DNA of 64,000 bases, taken from Polynucleobacter sp. MWH-Braz-FAM2G (lineage in GTDB: Bacteria > Pseudomonadota > Gammaproteobacteria > Burkholderiales > Burkholderiaceae). Shown here piece by piece: positions 56,931 to 64,000 of the stretch. Within the stretch, counting starts at the first letter, position 1; every line of letters starts with the position of its first letter. A program made the translations under genes and the position numbers. A model generated the notes under the pieces. That model was not told where the DNA came from, searched no databases, and was given only the letters and a program-made list of their open reading frames with translations. The stretch is from NCBI RefSeq assembly GCF_018687635.1, contig NZ_CP061300.1, positions 2,108,648 through 2,172,647 of the forward strand. The letters run 5' to 3'.

Positions 56931-57991
56931 GCGCTAATCAACTTAGCCGCTAGAGCGGACCATAAAATTCCTCTTGATCCTAGGGCGGTTGCCAAGAATA
57001 TTCCTGGGCGCTGAGAGAGAGTGCCGATGATGGGCAGGCGATCTCCTGCAACACAACGAACACCAACAAACTCACCAACCTTTAAGAGTGAACGCGGATC
57101 GCCTTCTTCAAAATCTATTAAACGCAGAGCTTGCTCTCGATTGAAATCATCACTAGACTTTCTTGCCGCAAGGTCGTCTTCACCTTCATCAAAACTAGAT
57201 CCGACAATCCACTGATAACTTCCATCTTCCAAATATATTGCCGGCAAACAATATCCATCACCAGATATACCAACGCTCGGTAATTTTTCAACCCATGGAT
57301 CATTTTTTGGAATCGAAAAAATGCTGAGTTGCCCACGAACAGGTTTTAAAGGTAAGCGTATATCAATAGAAGCCAACAAAGCCTTTGACTCTATCGCGCA
57401 AGCCACAACCACTTTATCGGCAGAGACAATCGATTGATTTGCGTTATCAAATAAGTGCCACACGTCTCCAGACTTTTCTAGGCGTGCAACTCGAGTGTTC
57501 CACATACAAGTTAGACGGTCATGGCTTTGCAATAGCCGTCTGCTTGCTTCATTTAAATTTAAGCAAGCGCCGCGTGGCAACCAAACGCCACTTTGTGAAA
57601 TCCCGCAAACCTTTTGAGCATCTTGAGCATCTAAGGCAATTGCCATATCACTATCAAGATTTAAAGATTGAAGATGCTCTATTGTTTGCACCCGATCAAA
57701 AACTTTATCCTTTTTAGTTGGCTGAAATATCCCATGCTGTCGCCAAACATTACCCCAACGCTCTTCAGCTAACAAAAATGCAAGGCGGGTTAAACGCAAT
57801 AAGCGGGGCGAACCTTTTCCAATGTGTGGGTGAGCTATGGCATAAGCATGACTAGAGCAAGCAGTGGCAGGAGAGGAGGCGGCGTCGATAATGCAAACCG
57901 ATCTACCGCGCTCGAGCAACTCATTTGCAATGGTTGCTCCACAAATGCCTGCCCCAATCACCACTATTTCATGGTGTTGGGGTTTGGTCAT
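56756..57991 (-). CDS. MnmC-like FAD-dependent tRNA modification oxidoreductase (C-terminal domain only)
   Basis: 411 residues. FAD-binding GAGICGATIANELLERGRSVCIID at the start and SHAYAIAHPHIGKGSPRLLRLTRLAF, typical of the MnmC oxidoreductase that converts cmnm5s2U to nm5s2U in tRNA wobble positions. The methyltransferase half (MnmD) found fused in many bacteria is absent. The last 58 or so codons lie antisense within topB yet still resemble the family end (ADLVAALAPARF). No methyltransferase neighbour is present. Confidence 0.8.
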   Translation of the reverse strand: MTKPQHHEIVVIGAGICGATIANELLERGRSVCIIDAASSPATACSSHAYAIAHPHIGKGSPRLLRLTRLAFLLAEERWGNVWRQHGIFQPTKKDKVFDRVQTIEHLQSLNLDSDMAIALDAQDAQKVCGISQSGVWLPRGACLNLNEASRRLLQSHDRLTCMWNTRVARLEKSGDVWHLFDNANQSIVSADKVVVACAIESKALLASIDIRLPLKPVRGQLSIFSIPKNDPWVEKLPSVGISGDGYCLPAIYLEDGSYQWIVGSSFDEGEDDLAARKSSDDFNREQALRLIDFEEGDPRSLLKVGEFVGVRCVAGDRLPIIGTLSQRPGIFLATALGSRGILWSALAAKLISAQLLEDDFAVLARFGFAADLVAALAPARFFAGALVAPSALGAFASNSKPILPEASKAK

Positions 57992-58032
57992 TAATAAATA
58001 TTACTTGATTGAATGGTACTGCTTGCTACACA

Positions 58033-59898
58033 TTAAGCATTGAGGCGCTTCTCAATTTTTGCACGCATTTCTAACAACTCTTTTGGCAAACGCTCGCCAA
58101 GATGCTCGAATAACTCTGTATGCAACTTGAGTTCATTTTTCCAGTCATCAACTTTAGCGGTAATGACTTTATCGAAGTTATCGACTGAGAAATCTAAGCC
58201 CTGCCAATTCAAATCTTTATGCTCTGGTGAGATACCAAATACAGTCTCAACTCCGTTAGCAGTGCCTTCGGCGCGACCCAAGATCCAAGAAAGAACACGC
58301 ATATTCTCGCCGTATCCAGGCCAAACAAACTTGCCATCATCACCCTTGCGGAACCAATTCACACAATAGATCTTTGGCAACACTGCGCCTTCAGCTTCAA
58401 GCTTCTTGCCAATATTGAGCCAATGCTGGAAGTAGTCGCTCATGTTGTAACCAGCAAATGCAATCATTGCAAATGGATCGCGACGCACCACACCAACTTG
58501 ACCAGTAATAGCGGCAGTAGTCTCTGAACCCATTGTGGCTGCCATGTAAACACCCTCTACCCAGTCACGGGCTTCGCTTACCAGAGGAACTGTTGTTGAA
58601 CGGCGTCCACCAAACAGGAATGCATCAATAGGAACCCCTTCAGGATCATCCCACTTAGGATCAACCGCTGGATTGTTTGTGGCAGCCATAGTAAATCGCG
58701 AATTAGGATGGGCAGCCTTACGACCTGCAGCTCCATCAGCTGGGGTCCAATCCTTACCTTGCCAGTCAATTAAGTGTGCTGGTGGCGTATCAGTTAAACC
58801 TTCCCACCAAACATCACCATCATCAGTCAATCCGACGTTTGTGAAAATCACATCTTCATTCAATGAATCAATGCAATTTGGATTGGTTAAACGATTCGTT
58901 CCTGGAGCAACACCAAAGTAGCCAGACTCAGGATTAATCGCAAACAAACGAGTTTTGCCAGTAACAGGGTCCTTGCGAGGCTTAATCCAAGCAATGTCAT
59001 CACCAATTGTTGTCACCTTCCAACCATCAAATCCTTTTGGAGGAATCATCATGGAGAAGTTTGTTTTTCCGCATGCGGAAGGGAATGCTGCGGCTACGTG
59101 ATATTTTTTTCCTTCAGGCGATGTAACACCCAAGATCAGCATGTGCTCTGCAAGCCAACCTTGCTCGCGCCCCATATTGGATGCAATACGTAATGCAAAA
59201 CATTTTTTACCCAACAATGCATTACCGCCGTAACCAGAACCAAAAGACCAAATCTCACGAGTTTCAGGATAGTGAACAATGTATTTAGTTTTGTTATTTG
59301 GCCAAGCCATATCCTTTTCGCCTGGGCTCAAAGGCTTGCCAACAGTGTGAACACATGGAACAAACTCTCCATCAGCGCCCAATTGATCAATAACAGCTTT
59401 GCCCATGCGGGTCATCAGGCGCATATTGATAGCGACGTACGGGCTGTCGGACAACTCAACACCAATGTGTGCAATTGGAGATCCGATTGGGCCCATGGAA
59501 AATGGAACAACATACATAGTTCTACCGCGCATCGAACCATCAAACAACGGCTGAAGTGTGCTGCGCATTTCGGCTGGATCAACCCAATTGTTTGTTGGAC
59601 CAGCATCTTCTTGTTTTGCTGAACAAATGAAAGTGCGATCTTCAACGCGCGCAACGTCATCCGGATCAGATAAAGCTAGGAATGAATTTTTGCGTTTTGC
59701 TGGATTCAGGCGCTTGAAAACGCCTGCCTTAACCAACAACTCGCAAAATTCGTCATATTCTGCTTGCGAACCATCACACCAACGAATGGCATCTGGCTTA
59801 GTTAAGGCGGCAACTTCGCCAACCCACTCAATTAAACGCTTGTTTTTTACATAAGCTGGCGCATTCACATTGATCTGGCCGCTGGTAGTTGAAGTCAT
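58033..59898 (-). CDS. pckG: Phosphoenolpyruvate carboxykinase (GTP)
   Basis: 621 residues. The GTP-type family is shown by [16 protein letters not shown] (P-loop with the reactive Cys), [27 protein letters not shown] and [28 protein letters not shown]. It converts oxaloacetate to PEP, feeding gluconeogenesis from organic acids, which fits the DctA transporter in this window. Confidence 0.97.
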   Translation of the reverse strand: MTSTTSGQINVNAPAYVKNKRLIEWVGEVAALTKPDAIRWCDGSQAEYDEFCELLVKAGVFKRLNPAKRKNSFLALSDPDDVARVEDRTFICSAKQEDAGPTNNWVDPAEMRSTLQPLFDGSMRGRTMYVVPFSMGPIGSPIAHIGVELSDSPYVAINMRLMTRMGKAVIDQLGADGEFVPCVHTVGKPLSPGEKDMAWPNNKTKYIVHYPETREIWSFGSGYGGNALLGKKCFALRIASNMGREQGWLAEHMLILGVTSPEGKKYHVAAAFPSACGKTNFSMMIPPKGFDGWKVTTIGDDIAWIKPRKDPVTGKTRLFAINPESGYFGVAPGTNRLTNPNCIDSLNEDVIFTNVGLTDDGDVWWEGLTDTPPAHLIDWQGKDWTPADGAAGRKAAHPNSRFTMAATNNPAVDPKWDDPEGVPIDAFLFGGRRSTTVPLVSEARDWVEGVYMAATMGSETTAAITGQVGVVRRDPFAMIAFAGYNMSDYFQHWLNIGKKLEAEGAVLPKIYCVNWFRKGDDGKFVWPGYGENMRVLSWILGRAEGTANGVETVFGISPEHKDLNWQGLDFSVDNFDKVITAKVDDWKNELKLHTELFEHLGERLPKELLEMRAKIEKRLNA

Positions 59899-59988
59899 AT
59901 GTTTCCCTATGAAGATTGAATTTTTTAATCAGACAATTTTATCATTTTGGTTAATTTTTTATGCCCAACCCCACACAGCACAAACCCT

Positions 59989-61353
59989 TTACTTGCCAAT
60001 ACAAAATTGGCTAAAGATTTTTCCTAAAAGGTCGTCGGGCAGGAGTTTTCCAGTAATTTCGCCAAGGTATCTTTGCGCCAAAGATAGCTCTTCTGCAAAT
60101 AACTCCAGCGAATTGTTGCCATTTGCTGCAAACTGCTCCGATCTTTCAATATGCTCTTTAGCTCGCTCAATACAATCTAAGTGCCTTCTGCGGGCTAAAA
60201 ACACCCCCTCTTGAGAGCCGCCCCATCCAACTAACCCCAATATTTTTTGCTTAAGCCGGTCTATTCCTGCCCCAGTTTTGGCAGAAATAAGCAAGGCTTC
60301 GCCCGTCGTCAAATTAGTGGAATCCCCCAACAAGTCGGCCTTGTTCATTACCTCGAGAACAGCACATTTAGGCGGTAGTTCTTTCAAAATCTGGGCTTTT
60401 AGTTCATCTTGTTCATAAGTGGTTTGGGCATCTGTTAAAAAAATCACCAGATCCGCCAAACGAATAGCATCCCAAGATCTTTCGATGCCCTTTATCTCAA
60501 CTAGGTCTGATGTTTCACGCAATCCTGCAGTATCAATAATGTGCATGGGAACGCCTTCGATAGTGATGCTTTCCCTAACTCTGTCCCTAGTTGTGCCCGC
60601 AATAGGGGTGACGATTGCCACCTCTTCCCCCGCCAAGCGATTAAGCAATGAGCTTTTTCCGACATTGGGGGCGCCAACTAACACCAACTGAATGCCATCA
60701 CGCAATATCTTTCCTTGCTTGGTGCCTTCAAGCAGGGTTTTTAGTTTTTCTTTGACGGTGCTCAGACGTTGTCGAGCTTGAGCGTTTTCAAGAAATTCAA
60801 TTTCTTCTTCTGGAAAATCCAGTGTTGATTCAACCAAAATTCTGAGCTGTGTAATTTCTTCAATCAGGCTATTAATATCATCCGAAAAAGCGCCCTGCAA
60901 TGAGCGTGCTGCGCCAAGAACGGCTGCCTCACTTTGTGCGTCAATTAAATCTGCAATTGCCTCTGCCTGAGCCAAATCAATCTTATTATTTAGATAGGCT
61001 CGCAAAGTAAATTCGCCAGGTTCGGCAATTGCCAACCCATCGTCTTTACCCACCTCAAGACAGCGCTTCATTACTAATTCAAGAAGTTGTGGGCCGCCAT
61101 GGCATTGAAGCTCCAGAACATCTTCACCCGTAAAGGATGCAGGACCGGCAAAATAAATTGCGATTAACTGATCAATAGCTTGACCATGCTGATCGTGCAA
61201 AGTTAGGAGGTTTGCTTGCCTTGGCGCAAGATTTTTTTGAAATAGGGCGTTCGCGAACGAGCTTAAGTTCTGACCGCTTATACGTATAACTCCAACACCG
61301 GCTTTTCCTGGTGCCGTGGCGAGAGCAATGATGGGTAGTTTTCTAGTCATCAT
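59989..61353 (-). CDS. mnmE: tRNA uridine-5-carboxymethylaminomethyl synthesis GTPase
   Basis: 454 residues from ATG 61353 (ATG 61350 also possible). N-terminal tetrahydrofolate-binding domain (APGKAGVGVIRISG), helical domain, inserted G domain (VGAPNVGKSSLLNRLAG, DTAGLRE, MNKADLLG) and the invariant C-terminal Cys motif CIGK. It acts with MnmG on wobble U34. It lies 41 bp downstream of yidC. Confidence 0.97.
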   Translation of the reverse strand: MMTRKLPIIALATAPGKAGVGVIRISGQNLSSFANALFQKNLAPRQANLLTLHDQHGQAIDQLIAIYFAGPASFTGEDVLELQCHGGPQLLELVMKRCLEVGKDDGLAIAEPGEFTLRAYLNNKIDLAQAEAIADLIDAQSEAAVLGAARSLQGAFSDDINSLIEEITQLRILVESTLDFPEEEIEFLENAQARQRLSTVKEKLKTLLEGTKQGKILRDGIQLVLVGAPNVGKSSLLNRLAGEEVAIVTPIAGTTRDRVRESITIEGVPMHIIDTAGLRETSDLVEIKGIERSWDAIRLADLVIFLTDAQTTYEQDELKAQILKELPPKCAVLEVMNKADLLGDSTNLTTGEALLISAKTGAGIDRLKQKILGLVGWGGSQEGVFLARRRHLDCIERAKEHIERSEQFAANGNNSLELFAEELSLAQRYLGEITGKLLPDDLLGKIFSQFCIGK

Positions 61354-61393
61354 TGCCGTCAATTTATTACTAGCTTTTTATACCGCGATCAAA

Positions 61394-63067
61394 CTACTTG
61401 GCGGGCTTCTTTCCAAACATTTGGTTAATCTGCCATTGCTGTGCAATAGACAAGAGATTGTTCGTAACCCAATACAAAACCAAGCCCGAGGGGAAGAAGA
61501 AGAACATGATCGAGAAAACAATCGGCATGTACATCATTACTTTTGCCTGAATTGGATCTGGTGGCGTTGGATTTAGTTTGGTCTGCACAAACATCGACAC
61601 AGCCATAATGATTGGCAATATGTAGTAAGGGTCTGGAACCGAGAGATCATGAATCCACAAAATCCAAGGCGCACCACGCATTTCAACAGAAGAAAGTAGA
61701 ACCCAATACAAGGCGATAAATACCGGTATCTGTATAACCACTGGCAAGCAACCGCCTAATGGATTGATCTTTTCTTTACGATACATCTCCATCATGGCTT
61801 GATTTAGTTTTTGCGGTTCACCCTTGTACTGCTCTCTCATGGCAGTCAATCGCGGTTGAACCTCCTTCATACGAGCCATGGATTTATAGCTTGCAGCGGA
61901 CAATGGGAAGAACACTAACTTGATCAAGATAGTCAGCAGAATAATTGACCAACCCCAGTTACCAACATAACCATGAATTTTTTCTAACAACCAGAAAATA
62001 GGTTTGGCAATGATGGTGAGATAGCCATAGTCTTTAAGCAACTCAAAACCAGGGGCAATTGTTTCTAAAACTTTTTCTTCTTGTGGCCCAACAAATAATT
62101 TGGCTTTTTCTACAACTGCCGCGCCCGATGCAACCACTCCAAGCGGGGTTTGCATACCGATTCGATATAGGTTGTTATCGATTCTGCCAGCATAAATATC
62201 TCGAGCAGTTTTATCCCCCGGGATCCAAGCGCTTGCAAAATAGTGCTGCACCATGGCAATCCATGCAGGCTCACCGGCTGCAACCTGAGTTGGAATGGTA
62301 ATTTTATTTTTATCTATCGCTGTGAATTCCAGCTTATTAAACTTTTCTTTATCTGTATATGCCGCTGGTCCAGTAAAGGTGCTGGCTGAAAAGGCGCCGC
62401 CGAATGGGCCGATTTTTTGTTCTTGACTAGCATCACGAACGATCTCTGTATAGAGAACAAGTGGGTTTGGATTGTTGGTGGTCTGTGTCACTCGATGACC
62501 CACGTCCACAACATAGCTTCCTGGATTTAGGATGAAAGTCTTTTCAAGCTTTACTCCATTGCGCTCACTGGCTAAAACAGCAAACGGGCGACCAGATCCA
62601 TCCTTACCAGATTGGACTAATTTGAATGTACTTGTGTGGTTCGGAAGATCGCCGTTGTTTAAAGAAATCAAACCAGATCTTGCAAAGTATTTATGTGTTG
62701 GCGTGTATTGAAAAAGTTCAATCGGCTTATTTTCCGAAGTGAGTGATTTCAATAATTTCGCATCAATAACGTTCGCACCGCTTGCGCTAATTTCCAATAC
62801 CAACACATCATTCTGTAGCGTGAACTTTTCAGCACCTTCAATAGCTGTAGCATTTACCGCTGGCGTAGCGGCCACATTTGATGATCCAGATATTTGAGTA
62901 GGCACATCAACTTTATTTCCTGCGGCGGTCTTATCTGACGCTACGGTAGCTGTCGCTGGCGCACCCGCGAACAAAGAAGGTTTTCCTTCATGAACCTGCC
63001 AATTGTTATAGAGCAAGAGACCCGACATCGAGAATACCGCCCAAAGAATTGTTTTTTTAAAGTCCAT
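61394..63067 (-). CDS. yidC: Membrane protein insertase YidC
   Basis: 557 residues. N-terminal helix, a large periplasmic domain (about 60-340), then the conserved insertase core with helices near 365-385, 430-450 and 500-540, including LGGCLPVVIQIPVFIALYWVLLSSVEMRGAPWILWI and FPSGLVLYWVTNNLLSIAQQW. It inserts and folds inner-membrane proteins with or without SecYEG. Confidence 0.97.
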   Translation of the reverse strand: MDFKKTILWAVFSMSGLLLYNNWQVHEGKPSLFAGAPATATVASDKTAAGNKVDVPTQISGSSNVAATPAVNATAIEGAEKFTLQNDVLVLEISASGANVIDAKLLKSLTSENKPIELFQYTPTHKYFARSGLISLNNGDLPNHTSTFKLVQSGKDGSGRPFAVLASERNGVKLEKTFILNPGSYVVDVGHRVTQTTNNPNPLVLYTEIVRDASQEQKIGPFGGAFSASTFTGPAAYTDKEKFNKLEFTAIDKNKITIPTQVAAGEPAWIAMVQHYFASAWIPGDKTARDIYAGRIDNNLYRIGMQTPLGVVASGAAVVEKAKLFVGPQEEKVLETIAPGFELLKDYGYLTIIAKPIFWLLEKIHGYVGNWGWSIILLTILIKLVFFPLSAASYKSMARMKEVQPRLTAMREQYKGEPQKLNQAMMEMYRKEKINPLGGCLPVVIQIPVFIALYWVLLSSVEMRGAPWILWIHDLSVPDPYYILPIIMAVSMFVQTKLNPTPPDPIQAKVMMYMPIVFSIMFFFFPSGLVLYWVTNNLLSIAQQWQINQMFGKKPAK

Positions 63068-63073
63068 TTACAT

Positions 63074-63316
63074 TCACTTAATTTGATGTTGCGTTTCTTT
63101 TACGGCAGGATCATGTCCGCCAGATGACCATGGGTTGCAACGCAAAATTCGCCACACCATTAGCCCGAAGCTTTTAAAAAATCCATAATGGCCAAAGCAG
63201 TCACAAGCATATTGCGAACAGCTAGGCACAAATTTACAGTGCATACCAAAATATGGGCTCAAAGCTAGTTGATAAATTCTTACTAGCTTTATTGCCACAT
63301 TATTTAATGCGCGCAC
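63074..63316 (-). CDS. yidD: Membrane protein insertion efficiency factor YidD
   Basis: 80 residues from a GTG. The family motif LVRIYQLALSPYFGMHCKFVPSCSQYACDCF and the closing RILRCNPWSSGGHDP are clear. Peripheral inner-membrane protein that assists YidC. It lies 6 bp before yidC and 1 bp after rnpA. Confidence 0.95.
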   Translation of the reverse strand: MRALNNVAIKLVRIYQLALSPYFGMHCKFVPSCSQYACDCFGHYGFFKSFGLMVWRILRCNPWSSGGHDPAVKETQHQIK

Positions 63317-63317
63317 C

Positions 63318-63635
63318 TTAAATTAATCCTGATATTTGTGAGCGGAGAATTTCTTTTTCTTTTTTTCTGAGTCTGCCCCGAGTCTCGCGTCCAATTGGTT
63401 TTTTGAGCTTAACCACAACATCTTGATTTAATGTTTTGGCTTGAGCCGCCCAAACTAATTCGCGAATCATCCGCTTTAGACGGTTTCGATCAACCGCTCT
63501 TTTGGCCAACTTCTTTGCTACAGCAACACCAAGATCCGGCTTAGCATCCTCTTGGGAAGGTGCTACATAAACACCCCAATACAAACTTGTCTTGGGACGC
63601 GTCTTCAGTAGTTCAGAAATTCTTGCGCTATTCAA
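63318..63635 (-). CDS. rnpA: Ribonuclease P protein component
   Basis: 105 residues from a TTG. RNA-binding motif KKLAKRAVDRNRLKRMIRELVW is typical. It binds the RNase P RNA for tRNA 5' maturation. It starts 8 bp after the rpmH stop, in the standard rpmH-rnpA-yidD-yidC-mnmE order. Confidence 0.95.
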   Translation of the reverse strand: MNSARISELLKTRPKTSLYWGVYVAPSQEDAKPDLGVAVAKKLAKRAVDRNRLKRMIRELVWAAQAKTLNQDVVVKLKKPIGRETRGRLRKKEKEILRSQISGLI

Positions 63636-63643
63636 TGGCTAAC

Positions 63644-63778
63644 TTAAACAGCCAAACGCTTACGGCCTTTTGCACGACGAGCATTCAAAACGGCACGTCC
63701 ACTTTTAGTTTTCATACGAACGCGAAAGCCATGTGTACGTTTACGACGGACTACTGAGGGTTGGTAAGTTCTTTTCAT
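63644..63778 (-). CDS. rpmH: Ribosomal protein bL34
   Basis: 44 residues, ATG 63778 to TAA 63644: begins [19 protein letters not shown] and ends [11 protein letters not shown], the usual bL34 sequence. A very basic large-subunit protein. It opens the minus-strand block leading away from the origin. Confidence 0.97.
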   Translation of the reverse strand: MKRTYQPSVVRRKRTHGFRVRMKTKSGRAVLNARRAKGRKRLAV

Positions 63779-63914
63779 GATAGATCCCTGGAAAACCAAG
63801 TATTTTCCTTGTTGCAGAGCAAAAGGTCAATCCATCTCAACGAATATGTAGGTGTTTTTCTCTATTTTTAGTGAAATTTCTCATAAATCACTAATTTAAA
63901 TAGAGATTTTTCTA

Positions 63915-63965
63915 TTATTCACAAGTTATCCACAGGATTTCCACGTTTTTCTAGCTTGTGGATAA
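63915..63965. promoter_or_regulatory. DnaA box cluster at the rpmH-dnaA intergenic region (oriC side)
   Basis: TTATCCACA (63926-63934, consensus) and its inverse TGTGGATAA (63957-63965) are perfect DnaA boxes; TTATTCACA (63915-63923) differs at one base. The surrounding sequence is AT-rich. This fits the dnaA promoter/origin region. dnaA itself should start past 64000 on the plus strand. Confidence 0.85.
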
Positions 63966-64000
63966 CTTTGGAGCATCGCTACAATGGATCCTCCAAAAAT

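Overview
The window looks like a chromosome segment of a free-living freshwater betaproteobacterium of the Burkholderiaceae, most likely Polynucleobacter. This is inferred from gene content and order (dksA-argB-slmA-metXW, gatCAB, mreBCD-mrdA-rodA, NtrYX-like pair with DUF4390-rsmB-htpX-fmt-def, topB, pckG, mnmE-yidC-yidD-rnpA-rpmH) and from moderate base composition. No database was searched. The right end (63.8-64.0 kb) carries DnaA boxes just after rpmH, so dnaA should begin just beyond the window and the window ends at the replication origin.

Layout. 0-9.8 kb, minus strand: methionine and arginine biosynthesis with DksA and SlmA, a His-rich COG0523 GTPase, XerC, DUF484 and the GatCAB amidotransferase. 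9.8-15.4 kb, plus strand: the rod-shape operon mreBCD-mrdA-rodA, closed by a palindromic terminator shared with HU. 15.9-29.9 kb: lipid A hydroxylase LpxO, carbonic anhydrase, a lipid A acyltransferase-like protein, a phosphoesterase followed by a Ser/Thr kinase-UspA fusion, DctA, a pseudouridine synthase, RF3 (prfC, no ordinary start codon), transporters and small enzymes. 29.9-39.7 kb is an accessory stretch: two tiny paralogous lipoproteins, a broken MAPEG copy, an arsenic operon (arsR-arsC-acr3-HAD), an MFS transporter, a YeeE/YedE pair, alkaline phosphatase, an intact MAPEG gene and Dps.

40.5-45.9 kb is a compact integrative element of about 5.4 kb inserted in the tRNA-Phe gene. It is bounded by 42-bp direct repeats of the 5' half of the tRNA. 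It encodes two tyrosine recombinases, a GNAT acetyltransferase and several unrecognised proteins. Because the 5' half (not the usual 3' half) is duplicated, integration exchanges promoters: the element supplies a new promoter to tRNA-Phe, and the old tRNA promoter is left pointing at the integrase. I consider this the most interesting feature of the window.

46.0-64.0 kb is core again: NtrX/NtrY-like two-component system, RsmB, HtpX, Fmt, Def, a short DprA, topoisomerase III overlapping antisense with an MnmC-like FAD enzyme, GTP-dependent PEP carboxykinase, and the conserved mnmE-yidC-yidD-rnpA-rpmH block beside the origin.
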